A DNA stretch of 64,000 bases from Gluconacetobacter asukensis. GTDB taxonomy: Bacteria; Pseudomonadota; Alphaproteobacteria; Acetobacterales; Acetobacteraceae. Positions 1-9,343 of the stretch are shown piece after piece. Under the pieces are notes generated by a model. It saw only the letters and a program-made list of their open reading frames with translations. It was not told where the DNA came from and did no database searches. Position numbers and translations under genes: made by a program. The DNA lies in the NCBI RefSeq assembly GCF_014174375.1, contig NZ_JABEQE010000014.1, positions 1 through 64,000 on the forward strand, given 5' to 3'. Each line of letters starts with the position of its first letter. Position 1 is the first letter of the stretch.

Positions 1-311
1 AACTGGTGTGGGACGAGACGGGCCGGCTGCGTACCCATGCCCCCAGCACCTACAAGATCCCGGCCTGTTCCGATCGGCCGCGTATCTTCAATGTCGCGCT
101 GCTGGAGCGCGGGCCCAATCGCGAGGAGACGATCTTTCGGTCCAAGGCGGTGGGCGAGCCGCCGTTTGTGCATGGCGTGGCGGTGCTGCACGCGATCTCT
201 GACGCGCTGGCCAGCCTGGATGGCTATCGGTCCTGCCCCGGGCTGGATGCGCCGGCAACGCCCGAGGCGATCCTGCGCGCGGCCGAGCGGATGCGCGGAG
301 CGACGGTCTAA
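1..311 (+). CDS. xdhB: Xanthine dehydrogenase molybdopterin-binding subunit, C-terminal end (partial)
   Basis: This is the last 100 or so residues of a gene that begins before the window; the reading frame is open from base 3 to a TAA at 309-311. The fragment contains the THAPSTYKIP and SKAVGEPP stretches typical of the C-terminal end of the molybdenum-cofactor subunit of xanthine dehydrogenase, which oxidises hypoxanthine and xanthine to urate. The immediately following gene is xdhC, the dedicated cofactor-insertion factor, which supports the assignment. The subunit is cytoplasmic. The upstream FAD/FeS subunit is expected outside the window. Confidence 0.9.
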   Translation, partial: LVWDETGRLRTHAPSTYKIPACSDRPRIFNVALLERGPNREETIFRSKAVGEPPFVHGVAVLHAISDALASLDGYRSCPGLDAPATPEAILRAAERMRGATV

Positions 312-315
312 GCCC

Positions 316-1143
316 ATGTCCCGGCTCGCCGACATGATCGCCCGTGCCCGCGCCACCGGATCTGCCGTCGCGCGTGTGACGCTCGTGCAGGCGCGCGGGT
401 CTACGCCGCGCGAGGCGGGGGCGTTCATGCTGGTGACGGCGGGTGCCCTGGCGGGGACGATCGGCGGCGGCCGGCTGGAATGGGACTGCGTGCAGGACGC
501 GCGCGCGCTGCTGGCTTCGGGCGGGGCTTCCGTGGATCGCGTCATCGCCCTGGGCCCCGAGATCGGGCAATGCTGCGGCGGCGCCGTGACGGCCCGTATC
601 GAGCGGCTGGATGACGCGTCCATGGACGCTCTTCTATGCGCGGAGGCGCGCGCGCGTCAGGATCGTCCCGCCCTGCTGCTGTTTGGCGCGGGCCATGTGG
701 GGCGGGCACTGGCGCGGACGCTGGCCCTGTTGCCGCTGCGGCTGATCTGGATCGACGCGCGCGCGGAGGAATTCGGCGACGATGTGCCCGACGGTGTGGA
801 GGTCCGGATCAGCGTCGACTGGGAAGGTGCGATTGCCTCGGCACCGGCTGGCGCGGGGACTCTGGTCCTGACACAGAGTCACGCGCTGGATGCTCTGATC
901 GTGGCCGCCGCGCTGGAGCGGGGCGATTTCCGCTATGTCGGGCTGATCGGCTCGAAGACCAAACGGCGCCGTTTCGAGGCTGGCTTTCGCGATCTGGGCA
1001 TTGCCGAGGATCGGATCGCGACCCTGGTCTGCCCGATCGGGGATCGCGGCATCCGCGACAAACGGCCGGAAATCATTGCGGCGCTGGTGGCGGCGGAAAT
1101 CGTCGAACGCCTGTTGCACCCTGCGCAGAGTGAACCATCATGA
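316..1143 (+). CDS. xdhC: Xanthine dehydrogenase accessory protein XdhC
   Basis: A 275-residue protein that in this family binds the molybdenum cofactor, promotes its sulfuration and inserts it into xanthine dehydrogenase. The frame stays open far upstream inside xdhB, but the ATG at 316 lies four bases after the xdhB stop and begins MSRLADMIARA, the usual family start. Visible landmarks are GSTPREAGAFML, the glycine-rich GTIGGGRLE, the paired cysteines in GQCCGGAV and a Rossmann-like LLFGAGHVGRAL near residue 120. It ends in YVGLIGSKTKRRRF and CPIGDRGIRDKRPEIIA, hallmarks of the C-terminal XdhC domain. It is surely cotranscribed with xdhB. Confidence 0.93.
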   Translation: MSRLADMIARARATGSAVARVTLVQARGSTPREAGAFMLVTAGALAGTIGGGRLEWDCVQDARALLASGGASVDRVIALGPEIGQCCGGAVTARIERLDDASMDALLCAEARARQDRPALLLFGAGHVGRALARTLALLPLRLIWIDARAEEFGDDVPDGVEVRISVDWEGAIASAPAGAGTLVLTQSHALDALIVAAALERGDFRYVGLIGSKTKRRRFEAGFRDLGIAEDRIATLVCPIGDRGIRDKRPEIIAALVAAEIVERLLHPAQSEPS

Positions 1144-2255
1144 AAAAGGAAGCGGAACATCGCATGAGCAAACATGATCGGAGTGGGTGGCACGTGGCGC
1201 GAGTCGCCTCCGTCCTTCTTGCAGGAGCGGCGTGCCTGTCAGCCTGTGCGGCACCGGCGCGCGCGGCGGAGGAGGTGAAGTTCGTTGTTGTTGCCAACTG
1301 GGAGAATGGCGCGGATCGCGGCGACGCGCCGGGCGAGTATCAGAACTGGGTGGAACGGGAGCATCTTGACGAGAAGGTACCGGTTCGGGGGGCGCCGGAT
1401 GTCGTTCGACGCAACAAGGCGGGACTGTATGGGGTCGTCCTGCGCCATGGGGTGACGGACCTTGCGGCCTTCGTTATCGATCCACGCTTCGATTTTCATC
1501 ACACCTATTGGCTGTTTACCGGAATTTCGGGCGTCAATCCGAATGCCGCCTCGGTCGGCAGCGTCGCCTGGGCGCGCTGGGTGGTCGACGGCGACGCACT
1601 GCGTGAGATCGACGACCGCACGATCCCGAAGGACTGGCCCTATGGCCTGTATGCGATCGGTGCCTCACGCCCCGACACGTTGCCCGCGAATCCCAATCAT
1701 TACGGGTCGGTGACCGATGTTGCGGAACTGAGCAAGGCCTATACGCTGAACCAGGGGCTGGCACGCTGGGCCTATCAGATCAGCCGCACCGTCGTGCTGG
1801 CCGACGATCCGGAGGTTGCGGCACGGCGCAAGGCGTGGGTGGGCTTCCCCGCGGCGCAGAGGCCGCCATCCATCCTGATGGGCGAGACGCTGGGGGCGGA
1901 ACGCTACTGGCATGGCGCGCCGCGCAATCTCTGGGCCGAGAACTGGGTGAAACTATGGACGAAGGGGCAGGGCCTGTTCGTGATGACGAACGAGGAAAGC
2001 CAGACCTACCAGCGTGAAATGCGGACCCTGGCGTCACTGGGCTTCGTGGATGCGAACCGGATCATGCTGCTGCGATCGGGCAGCAATTTTTCCATGCCGC
2101 CGCCGGGGGGCGACGTGACCCAGTCCATGGGGGATGAGGGCCCGGGGCAGGCGGTCGCGTTCGATAATAATGAACGGGCCGGCGCGCCGGTGGTCGCGGA
2201 AATCCTCGATCATTGGGGGCGGTATCGCGATCATATTCCTTCGGCGCCGTTCTGA
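1140..2255 (+). CDS. Purine nucleoside permease-like exported protein (NUP family)
   Basis: A 371-residue protein resembling the NUP family (PF06516), which was named from a fungal purine nucleoside permease and is related in fold to nucleoside phosphorylases. An N-terminal signal-like segment (hydrophobic VASVLLAGAACLSACAAPARA) suggests export or a lipoprotein; the mature part has no other clear membrane span, so it may be a periplasmic nucleoside-binding or phosphorylase-like protein and not a true permease. The start ATG at 1140 overlaps the xdhC stop as ATGA; an internal ATG at 1164 is an alternative. Context with xanthine dehydrogenase and a purine permease supports a purine role. The precise activity is inferred. 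Confidence 0.8.
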   Translation: MKKEAEHRMSKHDRSGWHVARVASVLLAGAACLSACAAPARAAEEVKFVVVANWENGADRGDAPGEYQNWVEREHLDEKVPVRGAPDVVRRNKAGLYGVVLRHGVTDLAAFVIDPRFDFHHTYWLFTGISGVNPNAASVGSVAWARWVVDGDALREIDDRTIPKDWPYGLYAIGASRPDTLPANPNHYGSVTDVAELSKAYTLNQGLARWAYQISRTVVLADDPEVAARRKAWVGFPAAQRPPSILMGETLGAERYWHGAPRNLWAENWVKLWTKGQGLFVMTNEESQTYQREMRTLASLGFVDANRIMLLRSGSNFSMPPPGGDVTQSMGDEGPGQAVAFDNNERAGAPVVAEILDHWGRYRDHIPSAPF

Positions 2256-2264
2256 GGGGGATTC

Positions 2265-2301
2265 GGGCGCTGCCCGGATCGCAAGGGGCCTTGAGCCCCT
2301 T
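2265..2301. terminator. Tandem hairpins between convergent genes, terminator-like
   Basis: Two adjacent hairpins lie between the convergent permease genes: CGGGC-GCT-GCCCG at 2265-2277 and AAGGGGC-CTTGA-GCCCCTT at 2283-2301, followed by gaccccgcttt. There is no long T run, so intrinsic termination is only suggested. Similar GC hairpin strings recur between genes in acetic acid bacteria, so this may also be an intergenic repeat. Confidence 0.45.
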
Positions 2302-2339
2302 GACCCCGCTTTGTCTGGAGATCCCGCGGCACCGGACGC

Positions 2340-3716
2340 CTATCTTCCCTGAATCTGGCTTTCAAGGATCAGGAACACCGAAAATACCATATCGAGGCCG
2401 ATCAGCATGGGTGTCAGCCGCTGCCACCTGCGTGTCACGATGATGAGGCCAGTATAAAGGAGCAGCCCGAAGGCGAGGCTGACCATGAAATTGCCGGTCA
2501 TGACGGTGACGAGTACCATCAGGATTGGCGGTAAAACATCGTCCGTCGTCTTGCGGGGCAGAGACGTCAGACCGGCAAGCATGTTCAATCCGACGATCAT
2601 CAAAGCTGGTGCTGTGGCGATCGCCGGGATCGCCGTGATGAGTGGCCAGAAGAAAGCCGATAGCCCGAATAGCACGCCAACGACAACGCTCGACAAGCCG
2701 GTGCGGCCACCGGCTTCAACACCAACCAGCGATTCCAGGTAGGCCGACACGGTGCAGGTTCCGAGTGTCGCACCGACGACGCTGGCGATGCCGTCACTGA
2801 CGAACGCCGCACGCCCAGGCACGATACGGCCGTCTTCTCGCGCCAGTTGTGCCTGCTGCGTAACGGCCATCATCGTTCCGGTGGCATCGAAGAAATCGCT
2901 GAGAAAGAAATAGGCCAGAATTGGAAGAATGATCGGCAATTCTGTCAGAAGGCCGCCGAAATCGAATGGAAACAGGAGGTGTGCCGGATAGGTCGGCCAT
3001 TCCACGATTCGCGCCGGAAGGTGCATAATGACGTCTCCGTCCGGCTTGTGAAGGAAACATCCCGCGACGGTCAGGGCCAGGATGACGATGAGCATCGCCG
3101 CCGGAATGCGCAGTCTCATCAGGAGCGCGGTCGCCAGGAGCCCGGCGGCAACCAATTGGGTCGATGCATTCGCCAACGATCCGAATGTCAGGCCTTCATG
3201 TGAGGGTACAGCCAGACCGCCTGTCGTCATGCCGATGCGCGCGATGAAGGCGCCGATGGCAAAACGAATGCCGTGGGCGATGGGTTCGGGAAATCCCAGT
3301 ACGATTTTCTGCCGCCATTGCGTGAGCGAGAGCAGCGTGAAGATCAGACCGCTGAGAAACACCGCGGCAAAGGCGACGCGCGGCGCGATGCCCATATGGA
3401 CCACCACGATCTGCGCAAAGACGATGTTGCTGCTCATTGTCGGAGCAAGGGCGATCGGAAGGTTGGCGAACAGTGCCATCAGCAGCGTTCCAAAAGCGGC
3501 CGCGGCGATCGTCGTCATGACCATGTCGTGGCGATCCAGGCCGGCTGTCGCCATGATGGCCGGATTGACTGCCAGGATGTAGGCCATCGCGCCAAATGTG
3601 CTGAGACCGGCGATGAACTCCCGCATTGCCGTTGTGCGGCGTACGGACAGATGAAAGGTTCGGTCCAGCCGGCTATTATTCCTGGAGATGTGGTCTATCT
3701 GATCAATTCGATTCAT
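2340..3716 (-). CDS. NCS2-family purine permease, AzgA type
   Basis: A 458-residue inner-membrane transporter of the AzgA branch of the nucleobase-cation symporter 2 family, expected to import adenine, guanine or hypoxanthine with protons. Evidence includes the N-terminal FIAGLSTFGAMAYILAVNPAI, the central DFFDATGTM and the TCTVSAYLESLVGVEAGGRTGL stretch, all characteristic of AzgA proteins, plus about a dozen hydrophobic segments. The length fits the family. It converges on the nucleoside permease-like gene, and together with xdhBC forms a purine uptake and oxidation locus. The ATG at 3716 is used; an ATG at residue 31 would remove a normal part of the N-terminus. Confidence 0.88.
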   Translation of the reverse strand: MNRIDQIDHISRNNSRLDRTFHLSVRRTTAMREFIAGLSTFGAMAYILAVNPAIMATAGLDRHDMVMTTIAAAAFGTLLMALFANLPIALAPTMSSNIVFAQIVVVHMGIAPRVAFAAVFLSGLIFTLLSLTQWRQKIVLGFPEPIAHGIRFAIGAFIARIGMTTGGLAVPSHEGLTFGSLANASTQLVAAGLLATALLMRLRIPAAMLIVILALTVAGCFLHKPDGDVIMHLPARIVEWPTYPAHLLFPFDFGGLLTELPIILPILAYFFLSDFFDATGTMMAVTQQAQLAREDGRIVPGRAAFVSDGIASVVGATLGTCTVSAYLESLVGVEAGGRTGLSSVVVGVLFGLSAFFWPLITAIPAIATAPALMIVGLNMLAGLTSLPRKTTDDVLPPILMVLVTVMTGNFMVSLAFGLLLYTGLIIVTRRWQRLTPMLIGLDMVFSVFLILESQIQGR

Positions 3717-4117
3717 TATGCGCCGGTCATCGTTCGGGCGATAACCCCTTCCAGGAATTCATGAAGTGGTTCAGTGGTCGCGACAGATCGCCACAACACC
3801 CTCTCGCGCGGTATTAAGCGAATTCGGACGCTACGGAAATGCACTGGGCGTAGCCTTTAACGCAACGGCTTGCTGAGTTTTTTCTGCTTCTAAATTGCCG
3901 TCCACATCCGCATATTTCGCTAACGAACCGTGTGATGGCTTTTTGCGCTCGTAATTCAATGGATTACAGCATTGGAGAGAGTCGCAGGCATGTCAGATAC
4001 TCATGGTAATTCCTGGGACACTGTTGCCGATTGACCGGGGGGTGGTCGGGGCAGCTTTCGGCATGCGGGGCGCATCGCCCGGCTGTGCTCTAGAATCTTG
4101 AAATATTGGGGGACAGA
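3717..4117. other. Intergenic promoter region between divergent permease and TonB receptor genes
   Basis: About 400 bases without a convincing gene separate the divergent purine permease and TonB receptor genes. The stretch 3830-3960 is clearly richer in A and T than the surroundings and probably holds both promoters. The TonB gene is preceded by GGGGGAC at a suitable distance. I see no operator or riboswitch that I could name. Confidence 0.4.
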
Positions 4118-6487
4118 ATGGTGGATCAGAGATTTCGTGTGTGTTTGCTTGCGGCAACAATGCTCGGAAGTTGTGCGATTATGGTGCCTGTGGCGTCGCA
4201 GGCGGACGCACCTCAGGTGCGGCGACCTGCCGCGCCGAGTGCGGATAAGAGCGCACACGCAGCGCCGGCACCCAAGTCCGGTGAAGAAATCAATGTTTCC
4301 GCCTTCCATTCCGGCGGTGGCGGCATGATGCGTCACGAAACCGCACCGCATTCAGTGCAGACCGTGACCAAACAATATATCGAAATGCAGAGCCCGACGA
4401 ATACGGCGCTGGATCTTGTCAAGAATCTGCCGAGCATCAGCGTCTCGACCGTTGATTCCTCGGGTATTCTGGGTGGCCAGATCAACAGCCGCAGCCTGAC
4501 CGATTCCGACATGGGCATCCTGCTCAACGGTGTCCCGGTCGCAACCGCCTATTATCTGAACCAGAATGTCGATTCCGAAAATCTGGATCATGTGACGGTG
4601 ACTCCGGGATCGGCAGCGATTGAACTGCCCGTGACGTCTGCCGCCGTCGGCGTCATGGATGCGCAGACCTACACGCCGGGGCACAAGTTCGGTGGGCTGA
4701 TGGATTTTGCGTATGGCACGAACAATCTGTCGCGTGAATTCATGCGTGTCGAAAGCGGTGATATCGGCAATAGCGGCATCCGTGGCTATTTCTCGTTCTC
4801 GCATGAGCATGCGCGAAACTGGACCGGCCCATGGACCAACGAGCGGCGTCATCTGGATTTCGGCGCGGTAAAGGATTTCGATAACGGCTCTTCCGTCAAC
4901 CTGTTCGTTTCCTGGAATCATCAGTTTACCGCAGCGCCGAAATATCCGACGGCTACCCAGTTCTTTAACAAGAAGCACGGGCTTGGAACCTACAATTACC
5001 AGGCGACCTACGACCCGTCGAACCCTTCGATGTACGGCGGCCTGGATGGAAACATGTGGGACCAGGTGTTCATCACCACGCCGGTTCACCTGCATCTGCC
5101 GGATAATTTCTCGTTCGATTTCAAGCCTTATTACGTCTATAACGGCGGCTACACCTACAATGGCACGTTGTTCAACGCCAATGTCACGCCTGTGACGCTG
5201 GGGCCGGATGGCAGTGCCCTGAGTGGCAAGGTGCCGGCGGCGTCCTATTACAGCGTCTTCCGTCCGCATGCGGGGGCCGTCGCCAAGCTCAATTACGATG
5301 TCGGCAGGCAGCATCACATCGAACTCGGATACTGGTTCGACTATCAGGACAATCAGGTGGTCAATCGCTATTCGGTCCTGTCCGCGACCGGGCAGCAGGC
5401 ATTTCCGTACGCGGCGTCCACCGGGCTCTTTCAGGCCGGCTCTCGCTATATGCCCTACCAGGGTGATTCCGGATGGAAGAATCATTCCCTGTTCCTTCAG
5501 GATACGTCCAAATTCCTCGACAACAGGCTGGTCGTGAATGCCGGCTTCAAGGTCTCGATGATCAACCGCTGGAGCCAGAATTTCGCGTCCACGGCGCCGA
5601 AGGTCCAGAGCAACTTCGTCGTGCCGCTGCCGCAGCTTTCCATCGGCTATCAGATCGACACGCATAACCAGATCTATGTGAATGCCGAAGGCGATTATCG
5701 CATGCCAGATCCGGGATCGCTGTCACAGGTCTTCGACGCGGAAGCCGGCCGATATGTCGGAAATCCCTATAACGCGAAACCCCAATATTCCATCAAGGAA
5801 GAGCTGGGTTGGCGTTATGACAACCGCTATTTCATGACCGACCTGGAATTCTTTAATTATGCGATCACCGATCGTCTGGTTTCGACAAGTGTCTATGTGA
5901 ACAACCAGTCCATCGGCACCACGATCAACGCCGGCAACCAGACGGCGCGCGGCTTCGATGCGATGATTTCCGGACACCCGTTCCATCACTGGAGCCCTTA
6001 TGCGTCGGTCGAATATCTCGACGCGACCATGGATTCCAATTTGCCGGCGACAGGGATGCTCGCGAACGGCCAGACGATTGGCGATTACCTGCCCACCAAG
6101 GGGAAGACGGCTGTCCAGGCGCCGCACGTGCTGGCGAATTTCGGATTGACCTATGACGACGGAAAATTCTTCGGGAATGTCGGCGTTCATTACACGTCGT
6201 CTCAGTATGCGACCTTCATGAACGACCAGAAAATGCCGGGTTTCGTCACCGATTCGCTGTCGGTCGGCTACCACTTCCCGTCCTTCCGCTTCGTCAAGGC
6301 GCCTACGTTCCGGCTGAACTTCAACAATCTGGCCGGTGGGTTCGTCCGGACCGGTGTCAACGGGCTGGTCAATAATGCTGTCGCGGTGCGCGGCGTTCGT
6401 GGCAGCATGATCTCCGCCAGCGGTTCGCCGACCTATTATCTCTATCCCCGCTTCAACGTGACCGCGACGCTCTCCATGGCGTTCTGA
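4118..6487 (+). CDS. TonB-dependent outer-membrane receptor
   Basis: A 789-residue receptor for energy-dependent import through the outer membrane. The ATG at 4118 follows a GGGGGAC ribosome binding site; an upstream TTG at 4106 is less likely. The first 29 residues form a signal peptide (VCLLAATMLGSC core, cut after ASQA). Next come a TonB-box-like EINVSAF, a GGGGMM segment, a plug domain to about residue 190 and a long beta-barrel rich in aromatic residues ending in phenylalanine (SMAF). It is followed by a secreted GH31 glycosidase, which hints that the ligand is an oligosaccharide or glycoside; this is inference. GC content is lower than in the neighbouring housekeeping genes. Confidence 0.88.
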   Translation: MVDQRFRVCLLAATMLGSCAIMVPVASQADAPQVRRPAAPSADKSAHAAPAPKSGEEINVSAFHSGGGGMMRHETAPHSVQTVTKQYIEMQSPTNTALDLVKNLPSISVSTVDSSGILGGQINSRSLTDSDMGILLNGVPVATAYYLNQNVDSENLDHVTVTPGSAAIELPVTSAAVGVMDAQTYTPGHKFGGLMDFAYGTNNLSREFMRVESGDIGNSGIRGYFSFSHEHARNWTGPWTNERRHLDFGAVKDFDNGSSVNLFVSWNHQFTAAPKYPTATQFFNKKHGLGTYNYQATYDPSNPSMYGGLDGNMWDQVFITTPVHLHLPDNFSFDFKPYYVYNGGYTYNGTLFNANVTPVTLGPDGSALSGKVPAASYYSVFRPHAGAVAKLNYDVGRQHHIELGYWFDYQDNQVVNRYSVLSATGQQAFPYAASTGLFQAGSRYMPYQGDSGWKNHSLFLQDTSKFLDNRLVVNAGFKVSMINRWSQNFASTAPKVQSNFVVPLPQLSIGYQIDTHNQIYVNAEGDYRMPDPGSLSQVFDAEAGRYVGNPYNAKPQYSIKEELGWRYDNRYFMTDLEFFNYAITDRLVSTSVYVNNQSIGTTINAGNQTARGFDAMISGHPFHHWSPYASVEYLDATMDSNLPATGMLANGQTIGDYLPTKGKTAVQAPHVLANFGLTYDDGKFFGNVGVHYTSSQYATFMNDQKMPGFVTDSLSVGYHFPSFRFVKAPTFRLNFNNLAGGFVRTGVNGLVNNAVAVRGVRGSMISASGSPTYYLYPRFNVTATLSMAF

Positions 6488-6662
6488 CCCTCCCTGGACC
6501 CGGCAGAGCCCGAGACCCTGCCACCCCGGTCATTGGATAACGATCGGGTTTTGGCAGGGATATCCCGGCGCATGCCCTGAAAACCATGCAGGCGGGCAAT
6601 CTGGCGCATTTTCGCACATGCATGACTCGCACATTCCGGTGTCCGTTCGAAGGAAACGATAG

Positions 6663-9255
6663 ATGAATGGATGCCGGGATATTTGCGGCTGGTGTGGTGG
6701 ACTGGCGCTCACGCTGCTGCTGTCCACATCGCCACTGGCGACGCGCAGCGCATGTGCAGCGGGCGCGTCGGCGCCGGTCGTGGTGCTCGCGTCCGGTGCG
6801 CCTGCCTTCCATGCACTGCCGTCGGGTGTCGAATGGCGCCGTGGCGAAACGGTCGTTCGGGTCACGGCACTGAGCGAGACCATCGTGCGGGTGCGCATCG
6901 GCCGCGACGGCAGCCTGCCGGAGGACGCGTCCTGGGCAGTGCGGCCTTCCAGTCGGACCACCTCCGTGCCGATACATGGCATCGACACGCCCAATGCGGC
7001 AGGCTTTTCCACGCGTGGGCTGACGGTCCTGGTCGCCCGCGCGAATGGCGGGGTCACGGTCGCCGATGCCAAGGGGCATGTCCCTGCTGGCCGACCCGGG
7101 CGCGCCCTTTGTCGCGCACGACAAGGCGGGCTTCGAACTGGTAAAGTCCATTCCCGGCGACGGGCATTATTTCGGCCTGGGCGACAAGTTCGGCCCGCTG
7201 GACCGGCTGGGCCGGACGTACGCGATGTGGAACAGCGACAGTTACGCCTACCGGGAGGGGCAGGACCCGCTCTACAAGGATATTCCCTTCTTCATCGGCT
7301 TTACCGGCGGCGCGTATTTCGGGATGTTCCTGGACAATACGTGGCGGACGACCTTCGATTTCGGCCATCTCGACCCGGGCAGGCTGCGGATTGCCGCGCC
7401 GGACGGGCCGATAGATTATTATGTCATGGCCGGACCGACGGCCAGGGATGTCGAGGTGCAATATGCCCAGTTGACCGGAACGCCGGCGATGCCGCCGCGC
7501 TGGGCGCTGGGCTTCCAGCAATCGCGCTGGCGTTATCCGACCGAGAAGGATCTGCGTGGAATCGTCGGGCGGCTGCGCAAGGACCGTATTCCGTCCGACG
7601 CGGTATGGATGGACATCGACTACCAGCAGAAATTCCGTCCCTTCACGGTCGATCCGCAGGCCTTCCCCACCTTCGGGAAGATGGTCGCGGATTTCACCGC
7701 ACGGCACATGCACACGGTGGCGATCACCGACCTGCATGTCGCCGAGCTGCCGAACGCGGGCTACGCCCCCTATGACAGCGGCATGGCGCAGGACCGTTTC
7801 GTCAGGACAGCGGACGGCAAGCCCTATGTCGGCCCGGTCTGGCCGGGCCCGACGCTCTTTCCGGACTTCACCCAGGCAGCCACGCGGGCCTGGTGGGGTG
7901 GACTCTACAAAGGGTTCGTGCAGCAGGGCATTTCCGGCTTCTGGAACGATATGAACGAACCGGCGGTCTTCTCCTACCCGACCAAGACCATGCCGCTGGA
8001 CAATCGCCATCGCATCGACGAGCCCGGCTTTGCATCAAGGGTCGCAACCCATGCGGAGTTGCACAATCTCTACGGCATGCAGAATCAGCGCGCGACCTAC
8101 GAGGGCGTGCTGGCGCTGAAGCCCGGCGAGCGCCCCTTCGTCATGACCCGGGCATCCTACGCGGGCGGCCAGCGCTATGGCGTGACATGGACGGGGGACA
8201 ATGTCTCGACCTGGAATCATCTGGCACTGGCGGTGCCGATGCTGGAAAGTCTCGGACTGGGTGGCTTCGCCTTTGCGGGGGCCGATATCGGCGGGTTCGC
8301 CGGCATCGCGTCGCCCGAATTGCTGACGAAATGGTATGAGGTGGCCATGTTCACGCCGATCGCACGCTCGCATGCGGACCCGTGGAGCCATCCGCAGGAG
8401 CCCTGGGCGGACGGCAAGCGGCATGAGGACATCCGCCGCCGCTTCATCGAGGCCCGCTATCGCCTGCTGCCCTACAACGACACGCTGGCCGAGGAAGCCG
8501 CGCGTACCGGCGTGCCGATGATGCGCCCGCTCTTCATGGAATTCCCGGCGACGCTGATCGACGGGGCACCGATGGATCTGGCATCGGGGTCGGAATTCAT
8601 GTGGGGGCGTGCCCTGCTGGTGGCCCCGGCCCCGGCACCGGAATCGCCGGGGGCGTACGATGTGACCCTCCCGCCCGGCGAATGGTACGATTACTGGACC
8701 GGTCGGAAAGTGACGGGCCTGCAGACGCTGCGGGTATGGGGCGCTGGCGGCTCCGTGATCGACATGAAAGACATGGACGCGACGACGCCGCACCAGGTTT
8801 CCGTCACCCCGCGCCTCGACCAGTTGCCCGTCTATGTTCGCGCCGGCAGTATCGTTCCTCACCAGCCGCTGGTGCAAAGCACGGACGAGACCCCGGCGGG
8901 GCCGCTGCAATTGGACGTCTATCCCGGCCCCGATTGTCACGGCAGCGTCTATACCGACGACGGGCACAGCTTCGCCTTCCGCACCGGCGCCTATAGTCGC
9001 ACGGACCTGACCTGCACGACAGGGGCGGACGATCGTGTCACGGTGACGATCGATCGGCCGCAGGGGACCTATCACCCGTGGTGGACGGCCTATCGCGTCG
9101 TCGTTCATGGCGTTTCCCCCCTGGAGGGCCACGCGGTGAATCTCGATGGCCACGATATTGGCGCGGCACCCGCCAGGCCGGCAGACCGGTCATCTCTGGC
9201 GGTGACGATTCCCGCCGATGGGCACCGTGCAACGTTAATCGTAAGAAAGATATGA
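6663..9255 (+). pseudogene. Glycoside hydrolase family 31 (alpha-glucosidase-like), frameshifted
   Basis: One GH31 enzyme is split over two frames. The first frame starts at ATG 6663 after AAGGA and encodes a signal peptide and the N-terminal beta-sandwich as far as VTVADAKG; the rest continues in another frame from about 7078 to 9255 (MSLLADPGAPF onward). The switch falls in the GGGG run 7073-7076, and removing one G restores an intact protein of about 863 residues. The catalytic parts are complete: WMDIDYQQKF, the nucleophile motif GFWNDMNEPAVF and the acid/base motif TWTGDNVSTW, then C-terminal beta-sandwiches. The family cleaves alpha-glucosides or xylosides. Either the gene is recently inactivated or this is a sequencing error in a homopolymer; the intact remainder favours a very recent event or an error. 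Confidence 0.85.
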
Positions 9256-9343
9256 GCCGAAGGCGACGGCAATCGTAACGTGACGGGAAAATGCCGGGCG
9301 GAGCCGACGACCACCCCAGCGCGCTGATCGCGCTTGCGTCTCC

